Shown here: positions 42,899 through 54,083 of the stretch, piece by piece | Layout: each line of letters opens with the position of its first letter | Position numbering within the stretch: the first letter of the stretch is position 1 | Origin: Prorocentrum cordatum | Lineage: Eukaryota; Sar; Dinophyceae; Prorocentrales; Prorocentraceae | Assembly (NCBI GenBank): GCA_963575745.1 | Contig: CAUYUJ010014340.1 | Span: 286,432-350,431, forward strand | Direction of reading: 5' to 3' | Length of the DNA stretch: 64,000 nucleotides | Translations under genes and position numbers: made by a program | Notes under the pieces: model-generated | What the model was told of the DNA's origin: nothing | The model's database searches: none | Seen by the model: only the letters and a program-made list of their open reading frames with translations

Positions 42899-43031
42899 GA
42901 GCCGAAACTTTGCGCAAGGAGCGGAGGGGCAAGCACGAGAGAGCACGAGCTAGCCCTACTCCTAAAATACAGTTGAGGCGGCTATCTGAACGTTTAAAGG
43001 GGGTGCGTAAAAGTGTGTTTAAAAACGCGTA
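42899..43031 (-). repeat. Split direct repeat A1 (outer 5' end of the YR element)
   Basis: Matches A2 over 133 bases. Similarity ends at 43,031 (ACGCGTA), which marks the element boundary; GCCACGAGCC beyond is host or older repeat DNA. Confidence 0.9.
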
Positions 43032-45680
43032 GCCACGAGCCCGACGCGCGCCCTGGCCCATCGCATCTCCGCCTCGCCCCAATCGGGCGCCTGGCCGCGG
43101 CGCTCTCGAGCAACGGGCGCACCCCGAGGAAGGAAAGGGCGCGGCGCGCGCGCCGCGAGCCCATGGACAAGCGGCAGCTGACGGCCCTGGAACGCTTCAC
43201 CCACCCGCCTGGCGGCCACCGTCTTGCGATCTGACCCTCGCAGAAGACCCGGGCGGCCCGGCGGGGCAACGGCGCCGTCGGGCGCCCGCCGCCGACCGCG
43301 GAGCAAGCGTCAGTCGACGCGCGCGCCCCGCGCTTTTTTCGGCAGCCTTTTGCGCGGGCGCGCAGGACACATTGGCCGGCCCGCGAGGAGGGGCGCCCCG
43401 CGACATCCATTTGCAGGGGGGCGGCGGCGGGCTATCTCACGGCGCGGGCGCGCGGCAGCGGGCCCAAGCGACACGGAAGAAGAGCATGCGGTCGAGGCCG
43501 AAATGCCGCATCCTTCGGCAGCGCAACCTGTCGCCCCCGCGGAAGCGCGACCGCGCGGCCCAGTGGCGCGTTCGAACCAGCGGCACAACGCCCCCGGGGC
43601 GCACTTTCGCAGGGCCCTCCTTGGCCCGACAACCCCCGCGCAGCGGCGGGGCGGGGGCAGCCAGCAGAACAGACTGGCTAGTTGACGCTGCCTGCCCCGT
43701 AAAGGTCACCCGATCCACGGGCGAGCCGGGTTGCCTGGAGTTGCAGAAACGGCAAATCGCCAACTGCTGCCTGCAGAGGCGCAGCAGGCCAATCCTCGGA
43801 GCAACGCTCCCTCCGCGAAGCCCGTCTGAGTTTCTTCTCTAACAAGCCGCGCGCTTCCCGCGCCCCACGGGCGCGCGTTGCTGGCGACCCACGGCTGCGG
43901 GCGGACGGCTGCAGAAGCAGCCCAGCGGCTCCACGAACTGGCTTCGTCTTTTCCACCGCGCGGCCCCCGACGGCCCCCATTCGGAGCACGCTGAAGACGC
44001 CCAAAAAGAAACGCCGGCCATAAGACGGCGCCCAGCCGGCCGCCAGGCGAGAGCGAGGCCTGCCTGGGCGAGAGGGCAATGCACTCGCATGTCACGCACA
44101 AGGGTGCGATCTGCTGGCCGCTCCCCGGATAGCTGCCCGGCTGCGGGAACGTCGCCAGCGATGGACACGTCAACGCAAACACGCAGAAGCACCGACGGGG
44201 ACAATTCGTTGACAGTCGACCTATAGGAACGCCGCAGAACGCACGCAAAGACACACCGCGGGCGCACGCAAGCAACTAGGGCGACAGAATAGGGCGGCAT
44301 GCCTGACGACGGCATCGAAGGGCGAGAACGAGGTGGAAGATGGACGCGTGGACTTCCGCAAAAGGTTGAGAACAACGCGCGGGCACCAATCAAACAAGAA
44401 CGAGACGAGACAACGTTCTATTTCTAACGAGACGAGATAGCTGGGCCAGGGCGAGGACGTGAGCGCCTGGTCTGCAGCGATCGCCAGCCCTGAGATCCCC
44501 TCCCGGCTCGGGCCACGGCGGCGCCGGCATCTTCTCCCGTCGCAAGGCCCCCCAAGCCAAGCAGAAATGGCGAGGTCGGTCCAATTTGAACTCCTGGGCC
44601 CGCAATATTCTGCGAGGGCTGGCACCACCGCATGACGCGCAGATGGAACCTCGCACCGCGCGGCCCCAGGGGCGCCCCCCTCCGCTGCATCGGTCGTCGC
44701 CTTGGCGGCAGCTGGTTCCCCGGCCGCTTGTTTTAGCGGCGGCGGCGGCGCCGCCGTCCTGGGCGCGCTGCGCGCGCGCGCGCGGGTCCGCCAAGCTAGG
44801 CCTCGCCATTGCGGGTGCCCGCGTCGGCGGGCCATCGCGCCCCGCGCGCGCGCCAGCCTCGAACCGGCCGCGAACGCCGCGCAGATATCGAAGCAGTCAG
44901 GCCCAATGGTCTTCCAGGACATGACGAACCAATAGCCGTGCAAACCATGGCCGGCGCACTCTGCAAGCGGCCATCTGAACGCTGCCCCCCCCAACCGATG
45001 GGCGGGGAAAGCCGGGCCGCGGGGCCCTCTCCACCCGGTGGCACCGGGCGGGGCGCGGGCAAAACGCGACGCTGACGCGCCGAGGGCGGCCTCTGCCCCC
45101 GGGAAGTTGCGCGCGCCGAACATGCCAAATCGAAGCGAAATCACGCGGAGACACCTCGGCCCACCCCCGAGCGGCGAATCGCGACTCGCCCGCGAGGCAG
45201 CGGCCACCAACAGCTCGACTGACGACGAGGTTATTACCGTCGTCCACCACAAACTCTGTCGCGGGAGATGCGACCATTGGCAGCGGGCCCCCCGCCGCTG
45301 CATTGTCGCGGCGCCAGATGCCTCGCCCGCTCGGGCGCAGGAATAGACTTGTTTCGGTCGCAATCCAAGATCTTGCATATTGTTCTCGACGCGCCGGGCG
45401 CGCATGCTCACCCCGATCAGCCACGGGAAACCTCAAACAAATATGCGAAGCTAAGTTTTTAGATGCACGGGAACGTCTTCGGGGAATCGGGGGCCGCATT
45501 CCCATTTCCGCCTTGCTAGCCATTCGGCGATGATGACGTTAACCAGCTCGGTACTCCACGCCACGGAATCCACGCGACTCGCGCGCTCTGCAGCATGCCG
45601 GAGAAATCTGGCAATCGCACCGCATGCGCGCCCTTTCTGTCGCATCGTGCAGCGGCACGGGGTTGCACCAGCAAGCAAAT
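43032..45680. other. GC-rich DNA without recognisable gene
   Basis: Composition and mutually contradictory open frames are like 30.8-35.2 kb, with which it shares a stretch (44,390-44,590 versus 32,440-32,650). No conserved motif in any frame. Confidence 0.4.
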
Positions 45681-45684
45681 ACCA

Positions 45685-46263
45685 CTAGGCATCAGGCAGG
45701 ATACCGATGAGTTCCTGACCTGGGTCAGTCAACGCATCGACTGTTGCCTGCGGTTCCCAGACGACCTCGGACAAGACGTCAGTTTCGCTACTCGTGCCTT
45801 CATCCACCTCTACAGACGGGAATGGTTTGGCAATCGCTGCGGCGGGTCTTCCCACCGTTTCAGGTACAGCTTCGCTCGCAGCCTCTACGCTCGTGATGGT
45901 TTCGCATGGTTTCGCAACCACAGCCCCACGACAGCCCTGGCTGGGCGGTGCACTGGCAGCACGTACCCTCGCCGCTGCGGCTTTAGCATGTGTCTTGGAA
46001 GCTGCATTCCACTCGGGCGGCAAGCTGGGGGCGGTTCGGCCTTCCTTGGGGGCGGGGAGCTCGGTGTGAGTCGGCGTCGGCAGCTGGGCAGGCCTCCTCC
46101 TGACCCGAACAGTCAGCTTCGCCGTGGGTATCAGGACAGCGGGAATCCAGGGGGACCCAGCGCCAGATGCTCGAGACCTCCCCAGCCGCTGGCAGACACG
46201 CCGCTGGTCAGCTGCCCATGCTCCGCCAAAGTGCTCCAGAACTGAGGCGGATCGCCGAAGCAA
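45685..46263 (-). CDS. Doubtful hypothetical open frame
   Basis: A 192-codon frame whose Ala/Pro/Glu-rich product (AVVAKPCETITSVEAASEAV, PFPSVEVDEGTSSETDVLSE) has a more protein-like make-up than neighbouring frames. No domain is recognised, no partner gene is adjacent, and the opposite strand is also partly open. It could be an exon, a retroelement Gag tail or chance. Confidence 0.2.
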   Translation of the reverse strand: MLRRSASVLEHFGGAWAADQRRVCQRLGRSRASGAGSPWIPAVLIPTAKLTVRVRRRPAQLPTPTHTELPAPKEGRTAPSLPPEWNAASKTHAKAAAARVRAASAPPSQGCRGAVVAKPCETITSVEAASEAVPETVGRPAAAIAKPFPSVEVDEGTSSETDVLSEVVWEPQATVDALTDPGQELIGILPDA

Positions 46264-48590
46264 GGTTGCCAGGCGATGTTTCCAGCATGTGCTTCAGTCG
46301 TCTGAGCAGCTGGTGCACGTGCTGGGATTCGGTATCCGCGCTGACGAATTTCATGCTGTATTACTGAACAGTCTGATGTGCGTTCGCACTAGCTGTGCTC
46401 GCAAGAGGCGCATTGATAGGAATCGCAGTGACTCCTACTTGTTTTCAAGACTGCCGTCGGGGCCTGCGCAAGGGGAGTGGCCGTAGTCTGGTTTTGGTGG
46501 CCACCTCAACAAGCGGAGCTTGCGACAGAACGCGCAGTCCTTCGACCTGACCGTGGAAGATCCTGTGGCCCCGTCGCGATGCCGTCACCGACAGTGACCC
46601 CCAAAACAACTATTTGTTTTAACACGGGCCATTGAAATGCCGTCATCCTGCTCAGCACAAGCGGTATCTTCTGGCGATGGCATTCTCCCCGCGAGTTTCT
46701 TGGTCAAGCGGGTGTCATGCCGACTGTACTGCTCGCCGTCGTCGTCGGTCGTCATTTGGTGGCCCTGGCCATACGGACACGCCGTCGGTGCGGGCCATGT
46801 TTGGCGGCGCCGATGGAGCTGCACCAGCGACGCGGCCACTGGCCGAGCCACTCTCCTGGCGGCTGTGGAGGATGTCTCGGGCGCCGCGCCTTCTCAGAGC
46901 GTTCTGGAGCGCTCTGACAGCGTTCCGGAACACTGGAAAGGACTTGTCCTCGTCCTGGCCCCGTCCGACCAGCCACGTGACCTCGCCAATGTGCTGGGAA
47001 AGCATGCCGGGGCCGAGCCCCACCACCATCTAGCCTGGCGTAGCTCTCCCAGGCCAGCCGCCGCGCCGAGACCCAGCGGCTCTGGCGCCAGCGCATCTGT
47101 TCTCGACCATGGTGCCGTGGGTGTTATTGAGCTGATGGATCTTGTCCTAGACCTTAAGATCCGAGGTGTTCTTGAACATGGAAGCATTGTACAGAATGTC
47201 GTACCGACGGTCTGCGGAAGTCGGCTGCCCCCGATATCCTCTCCACCCGTCTTTGCTAAGACGGTGTCCACAGATTCGAGCTGGACCAACGTAATCATCG
47301 ATGCCGCTCGCGGTGGGCTGAGACACACTCGTGCTCATGCTCGCGGTGGGCTGAAACGAGTTCGTGTTCAGGCCATCCTTGTCGCAAGGCTGGAGCACTA
47401 ACATGGATACCACGGTGGCGCGGGAGAAGCAGGACATGAGGCCGTGGAGCGAAAGCTGAGCTCCGCTGCCAAGCATAAGCGTCATGGGGTTAGAACGATT
47501 AGATGGTTTAGCTCACGTTGCAAGCAAACGTACCCGCAAACGCGTACTAGACACGTGATAAGCACGGGCACGGTGGGATCCCTGGGAAGCTAATATGGCG
47601 GCGGACAGTCCAGTATCAGGTAACGTTCGAGCGGAAAGGCGAGAGGAGGAAGGAGGGAGGGAGGGAGCCGGGAAGACGAGGAGAGGCAGGGGCAGAGAGG
47701 GCCGCCGATCGGCATCCCAGCTTTGGGCAAGCGCCTCGCGAACATGTTGAGGTACCTAAGCCCGCTCTTCGTGTGGCCCCAGACCACCTTCAGATCGACC
47801 TTCGCAGCTGAGAATAGAAACCTCGACGTAAACGAACTCGTGTCGAGGGACGGAGGGAGGGGGGAGGGAGGGAAGCAGGGGTGTGTAGGGCGGCAAATTC
47901 CTGCCATGGCGGCGCAGGATCTGGCTTCCGTTACCGCGCGAGCCGCTCTGTCCTGATTACTCTGCGCTCTCTGGGCTCCCTGGGACCGCCGCGCGCCGAG
48001 GCGGTAGGAAGCTGCCGTGCAGACTCGAGAGGGACAGGAAACCAGAGGGGAAGACGACTCGCTCGTTCGCAACAACTCTTCCTCCTCTGGAAGAGGTATT
48101 CCGAAGAGGAGGGGGCCGGCTCAAGAGAGAGGGAGAGAGAGAAAGAACAATATGTGTGTATGTGTACACATACATACATATTAATCCTCCTCCTTCCGCC
48201 TCCTCCCCCTCGTCCCACGAGCGCGCGCGGGCAGGGTTGAGCACCCAAGAACCCAATCGACGATGTATTGATGATTGGAGGTCGGTGTCCCCCCCAAGCA
48301 AATCCACCTCTTTCGGCACTCCCGACAGAAGACCTTGCCGAAAGTCATCCAGTCGGTTCCGTGCCCATTGATCCCGACGGGGTGGTCCGCGTGGTACCTG
48401 CCGGTCCGCCACACGTGGGGGAGCTGTGGTGGTCCTGACACCCCCGAAGGGACCTTTCGTGTCGACGATCTCTTTAATAGGAAGGCACCACCTAGAGACC
48501 TACACCGATCCTGGCCCATCATGTTCAGTCTACAAACAAATAGATTTCCAAAGCAATGCTTGCGCTTAGGGGTTCTAGTGTGTCGCTCTG
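46264..48590. other. Repeat-containing DNA without recognised gene
   Basis: 46,870-46,975 is an inverted partner of 58,320-58,415. Near 47,635-47,695 and 47,850-47,880 lie GGAGGGAGG purine runs, and at 48,150-48,182 a short TATG/CATA tract. A minus-strand frame at 48,240-48,520 (FGKVFCRECRKRWICLGG) hints at a zinc-binding fragment but is too short to call. Confidence 0.4.
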
Positions 48591-48722
48591 GCGGCTATGT
48601 AGCCGCCGTCGCCGCCCCGTAGCCGCCTCGTCGACGCCCGTCGTCTGGGCGGGTGTGGCAGTCTGGCAACTATGTTGTCGCCGCCGCCGACCCCGTCGCC
48701 GCCTCGTCGCCGCCTTAGACGG
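48590..48722. repeat. CGTCGCCGCC-rich tract
   Basis: Two related 60-base halves with GGCGGCTATGTAGCCGCC and CTGGCAACTATGTTGTCGCC; the first is itself a near-perfect hairpin. Confidence 0.55.
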
Positions 48723-48724
48723 CA

Positions 48725-48835
48725 CAACATAGCTTGCACCGCGTAGACTACACCACAAAAGTGGCCCCGCATATATTGCATCGCGTTGGGTGCACAACGT
48801 GGATTGTACAACATAAATTCTCCCTTCTACAAGAT
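48725..48835. repeat. TTGCAC-CACAACATA repeat family, cluster 1
   Basis: Degenerate 11-base half-units such as TTGCACCGCGTAG, CTACACCACA and GATTGTACAACATA. The same family recurs at 50,345, 52,215 and 53,345. Confidence 0.7.
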
Positions 48836-49054
48836 TTATACACTATACCCCCCCCCCCTGGCGTTATCACCCCCCCCCCCCCCCGCGTCCTATGTAAATC
48901 ACATATGATTATGACCACATGTGCATCCGAAATATGGAATCGCAATGTCCCAGGCCAACTGGGTTTCCCCCCCGTGAGGTTCCCGTGTAAGAAACATTAT
49001 GCGGTGACATTTGTTGTTCTCACATAAAGACGTTTTCACGAATACCTTGCAAAA

Positions 49055-49505
49055 AACAGGACGAGGTGCACACGCGCGCGTCGTCGCGCGCGCATGCCGA
49101 AATCCTTCAGAAACCTTCGGTGTCGGAAGGATGTCGCAATCGAGCTTCCAAAAAATATACGAACACACGAGGTTTCGCAACACTGATTTGCTAAAAGTGT
49201 ACGCGCGAGCTCTTGCGAAATCTTAATAAAACCATAGGTTTTTCCACATTTTCTCAACATGCCACCAAACGGGCTTCGCGCGCGCGCATGTCGAAATCTG
49301 TCGAACGCCCTTGAGCGTGTGCCGCCGCGAGAAACCTCTGCAAAAAAAAGACGAAGTGCAAACGCGCGCGTCGTCGCGCGCGTATGCCAAAATCCTTCAC
49401 AACCCATCGTTCTCGGAAGGATTGCAAAATCGTGTCCACAAAACCTACAAAAACACAAGGTTTCGCAACACGGATTTTCAACAAAAGCGTGCGCGCGCGC
49501 TCTTG
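49055..49505. repeat. Pair of diverged copies of about 165 bp
   Basis: GACGAGGTGCACACGCGCGC (49,063) through GAGCTCTTGCGAAAT resembles GACGAAGTGCAAACGCGCGC (49,350) through CGCTCTTGCGTCG. Both include TCGTCGCGCGCG, ATGCC(G/A)AAATCCTTC and AGGTTTCGCAACAC words. Confidence 0.65.
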
Positions 49506-49712
49506 CGTCGTCGTCGTCGTCGCCGTCCTCCCTCCTCCCGCGTCGTCGTCGTCGTCGCCTACGTCGTCATCTGTCTTTCCTCGTGTTCGTCGTCGTCGTC
49601 CTCTTTGGCGTCGTGGTCGTTCCGTCGTCGTTGTCGCCATGGTCGTCCTCCCTCCTCCTCCCTCGTCGTCGTCGTCCGTCGTCGGCGCCTCGTCGTCGTC
49701 CCTCCTATTTCA

Positions 49713-49745
<33 letters not shown>

Positions 49746-50228
49746 TCCCTCCTCCCTCGGCGTTGTCGTCGTCGACGTCGCCGTCCTTCCTCCTTCTTCG
49801 TCGTTCGCGTCGTCGCCGTTATCCCTTCTCCCTCGTCGTTGTCGTCGTTGTCGTCGTTATCGCCGTCGTCGTCCTCCCTCCTGCCTCGTCGTCGTCTTCG
49901 TTAGCGACGTCGTCGTCGTCTTCGTCGTCTTCGTCGGCGTCGGCGTCGTCGTCTTCGTCGACGTCGGCGTCGGCGTCGTCGTCGTCGCTGCCGTCGTCGT
50001 CGTCGTCGTCGTCGGTGTCGTCGTCGTCGTTGTCGTCGTCGTCATCGTCGTCGTCGTTGTCATCGTCATCGTCATCGTCGGCGTCGGCGTCGTCGTCGTC
50101 GGCGTCGTCGTCGTCGTTGTCGGCGTCGTCGAAGTCGTTGGAGACGTCGTCGGTGTCGTCGTAGTCGTTGTCGGCGGCGTCGTCGTCGTCGTTGTCGCTG
50201 TCGTCGTCGGCGTCGCTGTCGTTGCCAA
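49500..50228. repeat. Interrupted (GTC)n tract
   Basis: About 730 bases of GTC triplets with frequent interruptions (CCTCCTCCCTC blocks in the first half, GTCGGCGTC words in the second). Plus frames give poly-Ser or poly-Val, minus frames poly-Asp or poly-Thr. Confidence 0.85.
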
Positions 50229-50344
50229 GTGCCATTTGGTACCCACCGCCACGGTCTTAAAAGAGTTTGCAAACCAAGTTGCGGGTGGGCCGGTGGGATG
50301 TTTGCGCGAGCAGTGGAATGGACAACTCACTGCGAACAAAAACT

Positions 50345-50530
50345 AATTTCACAACATATGGTCCGCCACACTGATTGCACCAGCTAGATTGCACCACACA
50401 GCTTGCGCAACATAGATCGCACTGTATACATTGCACCACGTGGACTGCACAACATAAATAGCACAACATGTATTGCGCAACATATCGTGCACCACATGGA
50501 CAGACGCATGCGCATTGCACAACGTGCGCT
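50345..50530. repeat. TTGCAC-CACAACATA repeat family, cluster 2
   Basis: About 14 half-units (GATTGCACCA, TTGCACAACATA, GTGCACCACATGG). Preceded by the word GGGATGTTTGCGCGAGCAGT (50,296), which also precedes cluster 3 at 52,178. Confidence 0.75.
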
Positions 50531-51410
50531 CTGGTTTTTCACAATAAAAATGGACTACATCTCCCCCCCCCCCACTCGGAGTTAACGGTCCCCCTTCGGG
50601 TATTGTAACTTCATATGTATTATCCCTGTCGTCCATCCTAAATTTGAACCATACTAGCCCGGCCAAACCGGCATCCCCCCCCCCCCGCCATCCTCTGCAA
50701 CAAAAGACGCGCGCACACGCTTCTTCATCTTAAGAAAGCAAAATTCAATAATATTTTGGAAAAATCATCACGCGCGCGCCCATGTCAAAATCATACCCAA
50801 CACCACGTGTTCGCAAGCGGTTCAGTATATATATATAACTAACTAACTAAGACAACAGCATGTTCGAAATTAGAAATATATGGTCATGAAAACATCATAC
50901 CAAAATCTTGGATTTCTCACGAAGTCTGCCAAATCCACCGATTTCATGTCACCGCGCGGTGCATTCGTGATACTCCAGTCATCCGCCGAAGGCGCGAGTC
51001 CCTAGCAAAAAATGCAACGCGGGCCACATGCGCGCACCGCCACGCGCGCGTGATCAGTCTGACGGATTTGTTGAAATTTCGCGCGCGCGGATTTCCTGTT
51101 CAACCATGTCAGCATCATCACGAACACCTGCCTGATCGACAGATGGACATTAGCATCGTCAACGTGTTTGCCATCAGTGGCGCCGTTATCGTTCGTGCCG
51201 TTGCCCTCTTGAACATCGTCGTCGCTGGTAACATCTTCGTCATTGTCGCAGACGTTGCCGACGTCATCTTGTCATCGCGCACGTCCGAGTATGTCGATAT
51301 GCTCACCGTAATCATCGACTCACCTTCAGCATCGGCAGTGCGGATGTTATCATCGATGTCGTCATCGGTGGCGCCGGCGTCCCCCGCATCATGAGTCCAC
51401 CAGCCCTCTG
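50531..51410. other. No gene recognised
   Basis: Lower-GC DNA with a short TATATATA / AACTAACTAACT tract at 50,828-50,850. The frame at 51,050-51,394 (plus) has no recognisable domain and looks like decayed (GTC/ATC)n DNA. Confidence 0.4.
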
Positions 51411-52135
51411 TGCGTAGGTGGTTTAGGGAGTTTCCTCTTCCACCCCTCCTTCTTCCGCTTCGGGGAGGGGTTTACCCCTCCCCCGACCCCCTCCCCTGGA
51501 CCTGGACAAGGGGTTCCGCGAGGTGTCGGAGCGTCCAAAACGGCCTCGGCGAGGAAGCCAAAATCACTGGTTTTACTAAGATTTTGGCCCCATTTTGGCC
51601 TCCTGGGGGGGGGCTCTAATTAAAGCTCCCCTCTTGTTAGATCGATCTCCTCCAAGATGGCCCCAAGAAGCAGGTCCCAAGATAGCCCCAAGATGGCCCC
51701 AAGAGGCCCCCAAGAGGCCCCCAGGAGGCCCCCAAAAGGATCCCAAGCGGCCCCAAGAGGCCCCCCCGAGGCACCCAAGACGCCGAAGAGCCCCCCACGA
51801 CCGCCAAGAGACCCCCAAGACGTCCCAAGCCGCCCAAGAGATACCCCAAGAGGCTCCGAGAAGCATCCAAGAGACCTCTGGCCCTTTTGCTTGCTCTCCT
51901 CATCCTCCTCCTTCCTCCTCCTATCCCTTCTCATCCTCCTCCTCCCCCTCCGCCTCCTCCTCCTCCTCATCCTATTCATCCTCCTTCTCCCTACTCCCTG
52001 ATCCATCCATCCAATTTTCTCCTTCGCCCCCTCTCTCTTTCACACGGTTCGGCCGTCCCCCTCTTTGCTCCCGCACTTCGCTGATCACCTCTCAACTCGC
52101 CTGGACATCGTTTCTGGATGGGCTGGTGGGGATAC
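51411..52135. repeat. CCAAGA block, copy 2
   Basis: Begins with a GGAGGGGTTTACCCCTCCCC motif, continues with GGCCCCAAGAGGCCCCCAAG repeats (51,655-51,880), a CTCCTCCTTCCTCC tract, and ends with TTTCTGGATGGGCTGGTG at 52,108, the same border as copy 1 at 13,727. Confidence 0.7.
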
Positions 52136-52214
52136 GCGCGTCTGGAATTTTGCCGAACAAGTTGCGGGTGCGAGGGTGGGATGTTTGCGCGAGCAGTGGA
52201 GATGACGACTTCAA

Positions 52215-52350
52215 GTTCAGCACAGTGGATTGCACAATATAGATTGCACCAGCTAGAATGTACCATATAGCTTGCACAACATAGATTGCACCGCATACGT
52301 TGCACCATAAAGGTTGAACCGTACATACTGCACCACATACTGCACAACCT
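52215..52350. repeat. TTGCAC-CACAACATA repeat family, cluster 3
   Basis: GATTGCACAATATAG, GATTGCACCAGCTAG, TTGCACAACATAGATTGCAC words in tandem, followed by TATACATATA and (TG)n tracts to 52,452. Confidence 0.75.
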
Positions 52351-52639
52351 ATATACATATAAATATATATATGTATGTGTGTGTACATATACATATAAGC
52401 ATCCGCCAGCCCCCTCCGGGGGCGCAAGGCTGCGAAGGTGTGTGTGTGTGTGCGGTCTGCTGTCATGTGTTATATGATGTCGTTTGTTGTGTGACCTTTT
52501 GTCTCTCCAGTCCTGTTTCCTGCCTCCTGTTTACTGTCTGCTAGGGGGCCCCGCCGCGCCACCAAACAGACAACGGGGGGGGTGAACGTCAAATCCTGGC
52601 TGCTCCGGGCCACCCCAGGATTCTCCTGACGCCGCCACC

Positions 52640-53300
52640 GCACGGTCAGAACGGCCCGAGCAAGACTGCCCGAAGAGGCTTCGAAGAGAGCCTGAGGAGG
52701 CCAAGACGGCCCAAGATGGCCCCGAGATGTCCCACGATGGCCCCAAGACGGCCCAAGATGCTCCCAAGACGGCCTAAGAGGCCTCCAAGAGGTCTCCCAG
52801 GAGGGCTCCACGAAGCACAAATCAACGATTCCCCTAACGTTTTTGAAGTTTTTCGGCCTTCTCGCCTTTTCGGCTTTCCGACGCTACGTGACGAAACAAG
52901 AGGTTCCCAAGATCGCCCCACGACGGCCCTAGAAGCCCCCATGACGGCCCAAGAGGCCCGCAAGACGGCCCCAAGACGGCCGAAGAGGGCCCCAAGACGG
53001 TCCAAGAGGCGCCCCAGCCAGCCCAAAAGGGCCCTGAGACGGCGCCAAGAGAGGCCCAAGAGGGAGTCCACGAACCGAAAACTCGACCTTTCCACCCCGA
53101 GAGGGCCCCAGGAGGCCCCAAAAAGGTTCCAAGCGGCCCAAAGAGGCCCCCAAGAGGCCCCCGAGAGGCCCCAAGAGACCCAAAATATCATTTCCAAGAG
53201 GCCCCAAGGAGACCCCCAAGAGGCGCCAAGGAGACCCCCAAGAGGCCCCCAAGAGGCCCCAAGGAGACCCACAAGAGGCCCCAAGTAGACCCCCGCGCAG
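52640..53300. repeat. CCAAGA block, copy 3
   Basis: Reiterated CCCAAGACGGCC and CCCCAAGAGGCC words, most regular at 53,105-53,290. Open frames (Gly/Leu/Trp-rich on minus, Pro/Arg/Glu-rich on plus) follow the repeat. Confidence 0.75.
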
Positions 53301-53344
53301 CCGCCCGCACTAGTAACAGGAGGGCCGGCGGCAGAGGGCGAAGC

Positions 53345-53472
53345 CCGTATACAGGCACTGCACCACATAATTTGCACCAAATGGATTGCAGCGAATAGAT
53401 TGCACAACATAGACTGCACCACACGGATTGCACAACATAGATTGCACAACAGATCTTGCACAAGGGATAATG
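53345..53472. repeat. TTGCAC-CACAACATA repeat family, cluster 4
   Basis: GGATTGCACAACATAGATTG and related half-units, directly after CCAAGA block 3 and before a (CA)n/(TATG)n tract at 53,508-53,575. Confidence 0.75.
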
Positions 53473-53634
53473 CTAAAAACACACTATTTGGGGTCCACGC
53501 TGGCTAACACACACACACACATATGTATATATATGTACATGTACACACAGATGCATATGATGTATGTATGTATACGCCCTGGCTCGGACAGGAACGACTC
53601 CTTAATCCAGGGTCGCCCCCCCACCCAGAGCTGA

Positions 53635-54083
<449 letters not shown>

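Larger units (their letters stand above)
35171..43031 (-). mobile_element. Tyrosine-recombinase retrotransposon with split direct repeats (DIRS/PAT/Ngaro-like), complete
   Basis: On the minus strand: A1 (43,031-42,899), Gag, Pol with RT/RNase H/methyltransferase, tyrosine recombinase, B1 (36,001-35,669), A2 (35,668-35,536), a 32-nt spacer, B2 (35,503-35,171). This A1-ORFs-B1-A2-B2 order is the split-direct-repeat layout of PAT and Ngaro elements, which insert by recombinase and make no target duplication. A copies differ at one base of 133 and B copies at two of 333, so the insertion is young or was recently copied. Length is 7,861 bp. In-frame stops in Gag-Pol and a frame change near 40,380 mean either recoding or early decay. 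Confidence 0.88.

Noticed and set aside
42626-42946. Gag start at 42,946
   Set aside because: That codon is GTG inside repeat A1; the first ATG at 42,625 coincides with the ATG of the related Gag at 62,609.
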